Source of the DNA: Nostoc sp. PCC 7107
Lineage (GTDB): Bacteria > Cyanobacteriota > Cyanobacteriia > Cyanobacteriales > Nostocaceae
Assembly: GCF_000316625.1 (NCBI RefSeq)
Contig: NC_019676.1
Location: 2,264,501-2,328,500, forward strand
DNA: 64,000 nucleotides
Direction: 5' to 3'
In this document: positions 26,764-34,801 of the stretch, one piece after another
Position numbering within the stretch: position 1 is the first letter of the stretch
How the letters are laid out: each line of letters opens with the position of its first letter
Notes under the pieces: model-generated
Told to the model about the DNA's origin: nothing
The model's input: only the letters and a program-made list of their open reading frames with translations
Databases searched by the model: none
Translations under genes and position numbers: made by a program

Positions 26764-28008
26764 ATGAGAAAAACCCTTGCTTTGGCTTCTTTGAGTCTGG
26801 GAATTGCCCTTGTAAACACAATTTGGCCAGCTGTTGCTCAAGTTCCGACGACAATACCGTTACCTGTACCGTTACCTACACAGCCAAGCACTCAGCCTGA
26901 GTTACAACTACCACTCGAACCAGTAGCAATCAGTAATACTTGTACTCCTGTATCTACTTGCTTGGGATGGGATGAGCAAATTTTTGGTCGTAAAGGTAAA
27001 CCAGGCGATCGCAAAGCTCTTTTAGTTGCCATTGATAATAGTTTAGATTATTTGGCAAAAGATAAAGCGATCGCCGCCTATAACAATTATCCGGTGCCAG
27101 GAATTACCCGCGATCGCGTGCGACGCAGTTTATTGCGTTTTCGGCAATTAGTAGTAACTGCTAAATCTGCCAGCCAACTCCAAGCTGCGATTCAGCGGGA
27201 GTTTGTGTTTTACAAGTCCGTCGGCAATGATGGCAAGGGTACTGTTAAATTTACTGCTTACTATGAGCCTATTTATCAGGCCAGTCGCGTTAAAACTTCT
27301 ATATATAAGTATCCCCTTTATCAACTCCCGCCGAATTTTGAGCAATGGGCTAAACCCCACCCAAAACGGATTGATTTGGAAGGAAAAGACGGTTTACAGG
27401 GTAATAAAAGCCAGTTGCGCGGTTTGGAATTAATTTGGTTCCGCGATCGCCTAGACGCATATATGGTACATATCCAAGGTTCTGCTCAAATCAGGTTAAC
27501 TAATGGCAAAAATACTTCTGTAGGTTACGCCGGGGGAACTGATTACCCTTGGACTAGTATTGGTAAAGAACTCGCCAAAGATGGCAAACTGCCATTAGAC
27601 GGCTTGACAATGCCTCGGCTGATCAGCTTTTTCCGCCAAAATCCCTTAGAGTTAAATAATTATTTGCCCCGCTGGGAACGGTTCGTTTTCTTTAAAGAAG
27701 CTCCTGGGAGAAAAGCTACTGGTAGTATTAATGTCCCAGTCACAGCCGAACGTTCGATTGCTACCGATAAATCTCTCATGCCTCCCGGCGCACTAGCAAT
27801 CATTAATGGTTCATTCCCCTATCCGGCTGCTGGTGGCAAATTACAACCTCGGAAGGTGAGCCGTTTTGTCTTAGATCAAGATACAGGCAGTGCCATTAAA
27901 GGGCCAGGCAGGGTAGATTATTTTATGGGAACTGGTAAACTGGCAGGCGATCGCGCTGGCATTACAGGTGGCAATGGTTCACTATATTATTTACTGCTGA
28001 AAAAATAG
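26764..28008 (+). CDS. mltA: Membrane-bound lytic murein transglycosylase A
   Basis: A 414-residue enzyme that cleaves the MurNAc-GlcNAc bond of peptidoglycan with formation of 1,6-anhydroMurNAc. A signal peptide (MRKTLALASLSLGIALVNTIWPAVAQ) and a proline-rich stretch precede the MltA domain (about 110-300: GTVKFTAYYEPIYQASRV, LIWFRDRLDAYMVHIQGSAQI). The C-terminal 3D domain (about 310-414) contains VPVTAERSIATDKSLMPPGAL and QDTGSAIKGPGRVDYFMGTG, with the conserved catalytic Asp. No lipobox cysteine is seen, so it may be periplasmic rather than a lipoprotein. Confidence 0.94.
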   Translation: MRKTLALASLSLGIALVNTIWPAVAQVPTTIPLPVPLPTQPSTQPELQLPLEPVAISNTCTPVSTCLGWDEQIFGRKGKPGDRKALLVAIDNSLDYLAKDKAIAAYNNYPVPGITRDRVRRSLLRFRQLVVTAKSASQLQAAIQREFVFYKSVGNDGKGTVKFTAYYEPIYQASRVKTSIYKYPLYQLPPNFEQWAKPHPKRIDLEGKDGLQGNKSQLRGLELIWFRDRLDAYMVHIQGSAQIRLTNGKNTSVGYAGGTDYPWTSIGKELAKDGKLPLDGLTMPRLISFFRQNPLELNNYLPRWERFVFFKEAPGRKATGSINVPVTAERSIATDKSLMPPGALAIINGSFPYPAAGGKLQPRKVSRFVLDQDTGSAIKGPGRVDYFMGTGKLAGDRAGITGGNGSLYYLLLKK

Positions 28009-28013
28009 CGCAT

Positions 28014-28049
28014 AAAGTACGAAGTCTGAAATTTCAGACTTCGTACTTT
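28014..28049. terminator. 36-bp perfect palindrome, bidirectional terminator
   Basis: The sequence from 28014 to 28031 (AAAGTACGAAGTCTGAAA) is the exact reverse complement of 28032-28049. It sits between convergent mltA (stop 28008) and the next gene (stop codon 28048-28050) and overlaps that stop codon by two bases. It should terminate both genes. Confidence 0.75.
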
Positions 28050-28917
28050 AGTAAGGTGGATAGCCAAAATCATCTTCATCAGCATAAACATAGGAACTAG
28101 AAACACCAGCCATCACGGGTTTACTAGTTTCTGTTCTGACAGGTTCCTTACCAAATTCCTTATATTCTTCAAAATATTTGCAGATAATTGCTGACTCAGG
28201 CGCATCAGAAGCAATCAGATATTGTGTTAATGTCCCAACTGTTGGATGTTTGTAATCTACAGTAGAAGCAACTAACACCGTGTTAGGTTCAATTCCTCTT
28301 TCTTCACACTCAATAATCGGACAAAAAATTCCATGCGCGTGGAACAATGGCCCTTTTGGTGTTACAGGTTGTTTACGATATACAGCATAGGTTCTTTCTA
28401 ACTCTGCAACAAAACCACTCACAACTTTGCCTTGTTGAAACTCACAATAGGTTTTGCTGAAACTTGCTCCGGCTGCACCATTGAGGGTTAATTGTAGTGG
28501 CAAGTCATGTAAAAATTTCTTATCTTCACTAACTAAAAAAATTAAATATCGCGTAAAAGTTTTAAATTTGAGTTTATCAGCCAAAAAGGCATCATAATTT
28601 TCTTTTAACGTACCTAATTTCAGCCCTGTTTCGCGGTCTTTGACTGACAAAGGCCCTCGACGCACTATCACCAGGCGCGGAGTAGTAGTCATAAAAACTG
28701 TTTCGACACCAGAGCTAAATTCATGCTCTACTTGCTGCCAATTTTCATCCGGCTGAAAGCCCACAGCATTAGCATTATCTAACTTGACGGCGAGACCATA
28801 GGTTTGCATCCCATCTGTGCCATACCGAGGATTAATCATCTGACACCAAGGAATGACTTGAGAAGGCGGTGCATTAAATTTCTCGTCCTCAAAGTCGAAC
28901 TTAGCAGATGCTTTCAT
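28048..28917 (-). CDS. DUF5895-like conserved protein of filamentous cyanobacteria
   Basis: The 289-residue protein starts at the ATG at 28917 (MKASAKFDFEDEKFNAPPSQ); a TTG 11 codons upstream is less likely. It has no signal or membrane segments. Features are PWCQMINPRYGTDGMQTYGL, a basic stretch PRLVIVRRGPLSVKDRETG, GPLFHAHGIFCPIIE and an acidic aromatic C-terminus SYVYADEDDFGYPPY. This matches my memory of DUF5895 proteins found in Nostocales, with no known function. A 20-bp perfect palindrome lies about 75 bp upstream of the start and may be its operator. Confidence 0.6.
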   Translation of the reverse strand: MKASAKFDFEDEKFNAPPSQVIPWCQMINPRYGTDGMQTYGLAVKLDNANAVGFQPDENWQQVEHEFSSGVETVFMTTTPRLVIVRRGPLSVKDRETGLKLGTLKENYDAFLADKLKFKTFTRYLIFLVSEDKKFLHDLPLQLTLNGAAGASFSKTYCEFQQGKVVSGFVAELERTYAVYRKQPVTPKGPLFHAHGIFCPIIECEERGIEPNTVLVASTVDYKHPTVGTLTQYLIASDAPESAIICKYFEEYKEFGKEPVRTETSKPVMAGVSSSYVYADEDDFGYPPY

Positions 28918-28991
28918 CGTTTTAGGCTGTAGGTGTGTTTTGCTATTCAAGTTTACCGTGATGCGCTGATGTGGGAATCGTATCTTCCATT

Positions 28992-29011
28992 TGTACCATT
29001 CAAATGGTACA
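28992..29011. promoter_or_regulatory. 20-bp perfect palindrome, candidate operator
   Basis: TGTACCATT (28992-29000) and AATGGTACA (29003-29011) are exact reverse complements with a 2-bp spacer. The site lies between the divergent DUF5895-like and Uma2 genes, 75 bp from the former. It fits a dimeric repressor or activator site. The regulator is unknown. Confidence 0.5.
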
Positions 29012-29162
29012 TTAAGCGCATTCTGAAGTAGATTTTAACAGGAGGGACTAGAGATTATCTCGCAACCAAATATAAAAAATCTTTTCCCCCTACACCCCTA
29101 CACCCTGTATCAAGTCAGAGAGTTAAAATAAACCCATCACTACCAGATGCAGTCATCTCCTC

Positions 29163-29867
29163 ATGTCCTTCGCCAAAGAACTAGATGCTCCTCAAGCAAC
29201 CCCAGAAGATGTTATCTTTCCTCCAGGTGATTTATACAGCGATGAACCTCCCTTGGAAACAGAACTACATCTAGAGCAGATTATGCTCTTACTCAAATGT
29301 CTAAAGTGGTTGTGGCGAGACAGGAACGATTTCTACGCTGCTGGAAATCTAACTATTTACTACAGTTGGAATAAACGCAAAGATGAACACTTCCGGGGGC
29401 CAGATTTCTTTGTCGTGCTGGATACAGAACGTCGAACTCGCAAAAGTTGGGTCGTTTGGGAAGAGGAAGGGAAATACCCTAACGTAATTTTAGAAATTCT
29501 TTCGGAATCAACGGCGAAAACAGATAAAGATTTAAAGAAAAAACTATACCAAAATACCTTCCGCACACCCGATTATTTTTGGTTCGACCCAGAAACTCAA
29601 GAATTTGCCGGGTTTCATTTAGTTGATGGTCAATACCAAGTTCTAGAACCCAATGCTCAAGGATATTTGTGGAGTCAGCAGTTAGGTTTATACTTGGGGA
29701 TTCATGAAGGATTATTGCGATTTTTTACCCCAGAAAACCAATTAGTTCCTACGCCAGAAGAAGCAGCAGAATTTGAACGTCAGCAAAAAGAACTAGCGCA
29801 AGCACGAGCCGAAAAGTTAGCAGCTAAACTGCGGGAATTAAATATCGACCCAGAAACAATTGATTAA
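29163..29867 (+). CDS. Uma2-family (PD-(D/E)XK-like) protein
   Basis: This 234-residue protein has the Uma2 core FRGPDFFVVLDTERRTRKSWVVWEEEGKYPNVILEILSESTAKTDKDLKKKLYQNT. The family motif 'PD.fvv ... P.vilEilSeST...D...K...Y' gives D, E and K of a restriction-endonuclease-like fold. The C-terminal tail (about 198-226) is a coiled coil (FERQQKELAQARAEKLAAKL). Uma2 proteins are strongly expanded in cyanobacteria, and their function is not established. This one stands alone. Confidence 0.9.
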   Translation: MSFAKELDAPQATPEDVIFPPGDLYSDEPPLETELHLEQIMLLLKCLKWLWRDRNDFYAAGNLTIYYSWNKRKDEHFRGPDFFVVLDTERRTRKSWVVWEEEGKYPNVILEILSESTAKTDKDLKKKLYQNTFRTPDYFWFDPETQEFAGFHLVDGQYQVLEPNAQGYLWSQQLGLYLGIHEGLLRFFTPENQLVPTPEEAAEFERQQKELAQARAEKLAAKLRELNIDPETID

Positions 29868-29970
29868 TAGGCAATAGGTGATAGGTTACAGGTGATAGGG
29901 GAAAGTTTGCGAATCCATGAGGACTTACGCATAAATGTTAATTGTTGAGCCTGGGTGTCAGGGTTTTGAA

Positions 29971-30015
29971 CACCTACACCCCTACACTCCTACACTCTTA
30001 TACCCTTACACCCCT
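29971..30015. repeat. Short tandem heptamer-like array (CCTACAC)
   Basis: Degenerate tandem units of 'CCTACAC'/'CCCTACAC' run to within 15 bp of the start codon of the DUF39 gene. A shorter array of the same type lies near 29090-29105, and a minus-strand relative near 60685-60705. These match the short tandemly repeated repetitive sequences known in heterocystous cyanobacteria. Confidence 0.6.
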
Positions 30016-30029
30016 CATTTTGATATATT

Positions 30030-31199
30030 ATGCGAACGATCGCCGAAATTAACGAGAAAATCAGCCGCCAGCGTGCAGTCGTTTTCACAGTAGAAGAAGT
30101 CAAAGCACGAGTCGCAGAAGTCGGCGTGAGCAAAGTTGCTAAAGAAGTGGATGTAATTACCACTGGCACATTTGAACCAATGGAGTCTAGCGGTGCGATT
30201 ATTAATCTCGGACACACCGATCCCCCCATCAAAATGCGCCGTTGTTGGATCGATGGTGTACCAGCATATACAGGGTTTGGGGCTGTCGATTTATACTTGG
30301 GTGCTAGTTGTGCAGTAGATACAATGGACGGCGAAGAAGTCCGCGAACGTGGTGGTGGTCACGTCATTGAAGATTTGATTGCCGGTAAACAAGTACAAGT
30401 GAGGGCGCAAGGGCAAGTCACCGATTGTTACCCACGTGCAACTTTTGAAACAACTATTACCCGTGACACCATCAATCAATTTTATTTATTCAATCCCCGT
30501 AACCTGTATCAAAATTTTATCGTGGGTGTGAATGGTGGCGATCGCCCACTTTTTACTTATCTCGGCCCTTTACAACCTTATCTCGGTAACGCTGTCTACT
30601 CTAACCCTGGGGCAATTTCTCCTTTATTCAACGACCCCGATTTGCAACTAATTGGCATTGGGACGCGGATTTTTTTAGGCGGCGGTATCGGCTATATAGC
30701 TTGGGAAGGTACGCAACACTTCCCCTTACAAAAGCGGTTAGCTAATCGCACACCTATAGGCCCTGCTGCCACCTTAGCCTTAATGGGGGATGCGAAACAA
30801 ATGCAAGCCCGTTGGGTGCGTGGTTGTTATTTTAAAAGTTATGGCCCTTCGTTAATGTTGGGTGTGGGGATACCATTCCCCGTATTAAATGAAACTGTAG
30901 TCGAACACTGTGCAGTGCAAGACAAAGATTTAGTCGCGCCCATCGTCGATTTTTCCATTCCCCGGCGCGTGCGTCCTACCTTTGGGTTAGTGAGTTACGC
31001 CCAACTCAAATCTGGGCGACTCACCATCGAAAATAAACCAGTGCGAACGGCACCTTTAGCCAGTATGTCTTTATCTCGGCAAGTTGCCCTAGAGTTAAAA
31101 CAATGGATTACTGCCGGCACTTTTACCCTAACAGAACCAGTCGCCCCAATTCCAATGGAGCGATCGTTCTTACCCCAAGACCGTTGGACAGATTTTTAA
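30030..31199 (+). CDS. Homocysteine biosynthesis protein (HcyBio, DUF39)
   Basis: The 389-residue protein is a DUF39/HcyBio family member, recognised from VDVITTGTFEPMESSGAIINLGHTDPPIKM, CWIDGVPAYTGFGAVDLYLGA, the GGGHVIEDL motif and the C-terminal LSRQVALELKQWI. In methanogens and some bacteria the family makes homocysteine from aspartate semialdehyde and a sulfur donor, usually together with a ferredoxin-like (NIL/4Fe-4S) protein. No such partner is adjacent. The conserved Cys residues (C in GASCAVD and in the early RRCWI) are present. A degenerate heptamer repeat array sits right upstream. Confidence 0.88.
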   Translation: MRTIAEINEKISRQRAVVFTVEEVKARVAEVGVSKVAKEVDVITTGTFEPMESSGAIINLGHTDPPIKMRRCWIDGVPAYTGFGAVDLYLGASCAVDTMDGEEVRERGGGHVIEDLIAGKQVQVRAQGQVTDCYPRATFETTITRDTINQFYLFNPRNLYQNFIVGVNGGDRPLFTYLGPLQPYLGNAVYSNPGAISPLFNDPDLQLIGIGTRIFLGGGIGYIAWEGTQHFPLQKRLANRTPIGPAATLALMGDAKQMQARWVRGCYFKSYGPSLMLGVGIPFPVLNETVVEHCAVQDKDLVAPIVDFSIPRRVRPTFGLVSYAQLKSGRLTIENKPVRTAPLASMSLSRQVALELKQWITAGTFTLTEPVAPIPMERSFLPQDRWTDF

Positions 31200-31291
31200 G
31201 AAGGCAAAATGCAAAAATAAAAAGGCAAAAGCAAGAGCTAATTCTTACCTTTTACCTTTTTACTTTTAACTTTTTACTTTTAACTTTTTCC

Positions 31292-32308
31292 TTACTCTTG
31301 CGGGGGCTTTTGTTTCTTAATCGGTTTAGGAGCAGGAGTAGTAGTTTTTGGCAGAGGTTTGGACACAGCCGAGGCTTCACCGCCGCCTATTTTCTTGATT
31401 GGGCGTGGGCTGGGGCTGTCTCCGCCAGTGCGTCTGGGGGGGAATGGTCGGCGACCACCACCGCCACCACCACCACGGAAACCACCAGGGCCACCTCTTT
31501 GGGGTGGGCGGCGTTTTTTGGGTAGATCTGCGATCGCTTCAGCCGTTTCTATGGCTAATAAATCACCATCTCGTTTCACTTGGAAGTCCCAGAACTTACC
31601 TACCGCTTTGGTGGTGAGGACACCTTTGAGTTTTAGCTTAAAGTATTTAGGTTTTTCATCGTGTTTACGAGCAGCCTGCTTAATTTTGACAACCAAGTTC
31701 TTGTCATCAAAAGACTGGTAAACTACCTCGCCACGCACAGAAAAACCACCATCGGGAATATCTGATGAAGGTTTGATGTCACTTTTATCAGTTACAGCAT
31801 CATCGGCTTGTGGTAATTCATCATCTGGCAAATCTTGTGCTTGCTGTTTTGCCAGATTTTCTGGTTCCCAAACGCCCACAATTTGCAAATGTAAGGCATC
31901 ATTTTCTTGCTTAGTCCGTGGATAAACTACCCACAGATGATTTTTTTCTAAATCAAGATGATTCTTCACTAAGCTCATAATGCGACCGAGGAGAACGGCC
32001 TGGATTTCCACACCATCCGCAGTCAGGAGCGTACCTTGAGTAAACTGTTCACTGCTTGCAATGTAGCGACCCCGGACTAAGCCAATCGCTCTGTACTGCA
32101 TTGGTTCGCTGGGTGGGGGAATCGGTTGCTGTCGATTGGCTAAGTTAGCATCGTTGGCGGTCTCATCAGGGTCAATAGACGAATTTTCCGATTCCGAAAT
32201 TGGAGCTGCTACTGTTGGTACATCAGCGGCTATATCTATATCGGTTTCAGGTTGATTGGACTCAGACAAATTAGAAGATTCAGGCGAAGGCATCAGGTCG
32301 GAATTCAT
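31292..32308 (-). CDS. Acidic protein with Gly/Arg-rich C-terminus, unrecognised
   Basis: A 338-residue protein from the ATG at 32308, chosen because AAGGAG precedes it by 5 nt; upstream codons in the same frame are not protein-like. Residues 1-75 are acidic and disordered. About 75-260 form a structured part with MQYRAIGLVRGRYIASSEQFTQG and WVVYPRTK. A low-complexity tail RGGPGGFRGGGGGGGRRPF follows, then a Pro/Lys-rich end. Gly/Arg tails often bind RNA or drive condensates. The family is not known to me; it is likely a cyanobacterium-specific protein. Confidence 0.65.
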   Translation of the reverse strand: MNSDLMPSPESSNLSESNQPETDIDIAADVPTVAAPISESENSSIDPDETANDANLANRQQPIPPPSEPMQYRAIGLVRGRYIASSEQFTQGTLLTADGVEIQAVLLGRIMSLVKNHLDLEKNHLWVVYPRTKQENDALHLQIVGVWEPENLAKQQAQDLPDDELPQADDAVTDKSDIKPSSDIPDGGFSVRGEVVYQSFDDKNLVVKIKQAARKHDEKPKYFKLKLKGVLTTKAVGKFWDFQVKRDGDLLAIETAEAIADLPKKRRPPQRGGPGGFRGGGGGGGRRPFPPRRTGGDSPSPRPIKKIGGGEASAVSKPLPKTTTPAPKPIKKQKPPQE

Positions 32309-32858
32309 AAAAACTCCTTGCGGCGGAGACACATCCCATTGTGGGATTTTACTAAAGCAGCTGGAAAGAGCGTTTGTGCGGCTGATGAAAGTATATTTAT
32401 TTCCATCAAGGCACACGACAACGCCCAATACAATTTAAAAACGCTAAATTTACATTTATACTCTAAATGTTTAATCTAGCGTCTAGACACCAGTTTCGGA
32501 AGCATATCATAGGTATAACTCTGACGGCTCCCCCTAAAGTCATCACTTACTTTAGCAGCGGAAATAGTTATTTGTTATAAAATTCACAGGCAATTGGCGG
32601 TATTCCGCAAAGTTTTGGAAATTTTTCATTTCCGATTTGTTAAGGAGGCAGAAGGACGAAGGCAGGAGGCAGAAGGGAATCTCTATAAATAAATGGAGAT
32701 TTAACAACAAAAGAGACTCTTCATTTGTGGCGCGACACGGTTCAAATTACATTTGTTGACTTTGTTCATAAATAAATTTTCTCCTCCTGCCTCCTGCCTC
32801 CTGCCCTCTGCCTTTCTTCATTCATAATGTCATTAGAGTTCTGGAGAATTACACAACT
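32309..32858. other. Intergenic region with inverted purine/pyrimidine arrays
   Basis: No gene is supported. A purine array (GGAGGCAGAAGG type) lies at 32643-32676. Its pyrimidine counterpart (CTCCTGCCTCCTGCC type) lies at 32781-32810, so the two could pair and fold about 105 nt between them. The TPR gene start (GTG 32859) is 50 bp downstream. Confidence 0.45.
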
Positions 32859-33734
32859 GTGTCTCAAACGCGTAATCGTTGGATAGTGCGAGTCATCTTG
32901 GCATTAGCAGTTCTCATGTTTGTAGGTGTATCTATAATTCCTATCATTAGCGCTTTCAATAGCCCGACACCGACAAGCCAGAATACTGCTCCCAAAGGTA
33001 ACTTGGCCTCCTCTGACCAAAAATCAAAATTGCAAGACGAAGTACGGGGTTATGAACTAGTTTTACAACGGGAACCTGAAAATCAAACTGCCCTTAAAGG
33101 TTTATTACAAGCGCGGCTACAACTTTTAAGCCTGAATCAAGGTGATGTTCAAGGAGTAATTGCCCCTTTAGAAAAATTAGCTAAACTCAACCCCGAAAGG
33201 TCGGAATATGGAGTCCTCTTAGCTCAAGCCAAGCAACAAATTGGCGATAAGGAAGGAGCCGCCCAAGCATATCGCACAATTCTTGATACTAAACCCGGTG
33301 ATTTGAAGGCTTTACAGGGTATGGTAGCGCTGCTACTAGACCAACAACGCCCAGAAGCTGCGATCGGTCTATTACAAGAAACTTTAAATAATGCTACTCA
33401 AGCCAATAACATTCAGCCGGGAAGCGTGAATGCGATCGCTGTACAGGTGCTGTTAGGCAATGTCTATGCTGCTCAAAAACGCTATCCCCAAGCTGCTAAT
33501 GTCTATGACCAAGCAATTAAGAAAGATCCCAAGGATTTTCGCCCAGTCTTAGCGAAAGCAATGTTATTAAAGGAACAAGGGAAAACAACTGAGGCAAAAC
33601 CTTTGTTTAATAGTGCAGTAAATTTAGCGCCTGCTCAATATCGAGACGAAATTAACAAAGCCGCCACTGCTTCCGCCACTCCTTCGCCTGCTGCAACTTC
33701 CGCACCTGCCCCAGGAAATACTCCCAAACCATAA
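32859..33734 (+). CDS. Membrane-anchored TPR protein
   Basis: The 291-residue protein starts at GTG 32859, with GGAG 12 nt upstream. An N-terminal signal anchor (VRVILALAVLMFVGVSIIPIISAF, about 9-32) is followed by a linker and about five TPR-like units (about 60-265: KLAKLNPERSEYGVLLAQAKQQIGDKEGAAQAYRTIL). The end is Ala/Pro/Thr-rich (ATASATPSPAATSAPAPGN). This is the usual layout of cyanobacterial thylakoid or plasma-membrane TPR scaffolds such as those in photosystem assembly. The specific function is unknown. Confidence 0.78.
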   Translation: MSQTRNRWIVRVILALAVLMFVGVSIIPIISAFNSPTPTSQNTAPKGNLASSDQKSKLQDEVRGYELVLQREPENQTALKGLLQARLQLLSLNQGDVQGVIAPLEKLAKLNPERSEYGVLLAQAKQQIGDKEGAAQAYRTILDTKPGDLKALQGMVALLLDQQRPEAAIGLLQETLNNATQANNIQPGSVNAIAVQVLLGNVYAAQKRYPQAANVYDQAIKKDPKDFRPVLAKAMLLKEQGKTTEAKPLFNSAVNLAPAQYRDEINKAATASATPSPAATSAPAPGNTPKP

Positions 33735-33834
33735 GAAATTGGGTGGTTTAAGATAACTCTAAAAAATAAATGTTTTGGGGGTTTCTGTGGCAGGAACCCC
33801 TAATAAATGCAAAAATACCTATCTGGAGTGATAA

Positions 33835-33912
33835 ATGGCACCTCCACCAATTCACCCAGGAGAAATTCTTGGGGATGAAATCACAGAACTTGGTATGACA
33901 TTTTTACGTTAG
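33835..33912 (+). pseudogene. Broken HigA-type antitoxin gene (5' fragment)
   Basis: A strong ribosome binding site (GGAG, 33825-33828) precedes an ATG that encodes MAPPPIHPGEILGDEITELG, the typical opening of HigA/VapI-family antitoxins ('HPGEIL.(E/D)E...LG(M/L)'). The frame ends at TAG after 25 codons, where at least 70 more residues with the helix-turn-helix should follow. No toxin gene lies before it (the previous gene ends 100 bp upstream). It is the relic of a higBA-type module, fused to foreign sequence near 33897. Confidence 0.7.
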
Positions 33913-33998
33913 AATTACCGCGCTTGTTAATTCAACGCTATCAAGTGCGACTGATTATTTTTTCTCCAGATGAGGAGGCGATTAGAGACTATTTATAA
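33897..33998 (+). pseudogene. XisH-like gene, 3' remnant
   Basis: In the frame that overlaps the antitoxin relic, the sequence encodes DIFTLELPRLLIQRYQVRLI followed by IFSPDEEAIRDYL and a stop. This resembles the C-terminal end of XisH proteins (pattern 'IQRYQ.(K/R)LI.F....E.I'), which normally sit just before XisI. The N-terminal two-thirds are missing. If the insertion sequence is removed, the frame ends at a TAG 12 bp before xisI. The homology call is from pattern only. Confidence 0.45.
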
Positions 33999-34007
33999 AG
34001 TAAATCT

Positions 34008-34448
34008 TTAGACGACAAGACGACGCAACATAATCCGAGTCATAACAGCATATATAGCAGCTTCACTCATTTCGGGTAGGCGCTCATAATCTTTGCTGAG
34101 ACGATGATATTGGTTAAACCACCCAAATGTTCTTTCGACTACCCAACGTTTCGGTAAAACCTGAAATTCTGACTCGGTACGCCGTATGACTTCAACATGA
34201 GCTTGGATCATCAACCAAACACAAAGAGCAAACTTATCACCGTCATAACCGGAATCAACCCATAAAACTTCAACTTTCTCAAGTAATTCAGGACGCTCCT
34301 CTAACAATTCCATCAAAGCATAGGCAGCAAGCACTCGCTCTGGGGCATTTGCTTCACTTACAACCACTTTCAACAATAATCCCAGGCTATCAACCAAAGT
34401 CTGTCGCTTTCGCCCTTTTACCTTTTTACCGCCATCAAAACCGTACAC
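34008..34448 (-). CDS. IS5-family transposase, C-terminal part (orfB, -1 frame)
   Basis: The frame encodes the DDE catalytic part: MYGFDGGKKVKGRKRQTLVD, LWVDSGYDGDK (second D) and RWVVERTFGWFNQYHRLSKDYE with the essential E. 'VVERTFGW...RRL.KDYE' is the IS5 C1 signature. It overlaps the upstream frame and is reached by a -1 shift at a run of A6G5 on the coding strand (34451-34461). Its length of 146 codons in this frame gives a fused transposase of about 265 residues, normal for IS427-like elements. Confidence 0.88.
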   Translation of the reverse strand: MYGFDGGKKVKGRKRQTLVDSLGLLLKVVVSEANAPERVLAAYALMELLEERPELLEKVEVLWVDSGYDGDKFALCVWLMIQAHVEVIRRTESEFQVLPKRWVVERTFGWFNQYHRLSKDYERLPEMSEAAIYAVMTRIMLRRLVV

Positions 34449-34801
34449 ATCCCCCTTTTTTGGTCAGTTTTAACTGACTGACTGTCTGCGGCGAGGGCGC
34501 TGGGTTGTGTTGATTTACCTAATTTTAAGCGAACCTGACCGCGTAATGAATGGTTTAATTTTTCCCATACCCCTTTGCGCTGCCATTTGCGGTAGTAGTT
34601 GTATACAGTTGAGCTGGGCGGGAAGTCTCCCGGAAGCATATTCCATTGGCATCCTGTCTTCAGGTGATAGTAGATAGCGTTGCATACCTCCCGCATATCA
34701 GTTGTGCGCGGGTGTCCTCCTTCTTTCGCTGGTGGAATCAAGGGGGCTAGGATTTCCCACTCCATATCTGTTAAGTCTGTGGGGTAAGACTTTCGCGCCA
34801 T
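34418..34801 (-). CDS. IS5-family transposase, N-terminal part (orfA)
   Basis: The 127-residue product starts MARKSYPTDLTDMEWEILAPLIPP and continues with KTGCQWNMLPGDFPPSSTVYNYYRKWQRKGVWEKL, the DUF4096 helix-turn-helix domain of IS5/IS427 transposases. It runs to LAADSQSVKT, which contains the first catalytic D, and then terminates after a frame change. The run A6G5 (34451-34461) is a typical -1 slippage site, so orfA and orfB are made as one protein by programmed frameshifting. Without the shift no active enzyme is formed. Confidence 0.88.
   Translation of the reverse strand: MARKSYPTDLTDMEWEILAPLIPPAKEGGHPRTTDMREVCNAIYYHLKTGCQWNMLPGDFPPSSTVYNYYRKWQRKGVWEKLNHSLRGQVRLKLGKSTQPSALAADSQSVKTDQKRGMCTVLMAVKR

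Noticed and set aside
31359-31721. Plus-strand proline-rich frame opposite the Gly/Arg-rich gene
   Set aside because: It is the mirror of the glycine-rich codons on the minus strand. The minus-strand gene has a strong ribosome binding site and sensible composition.
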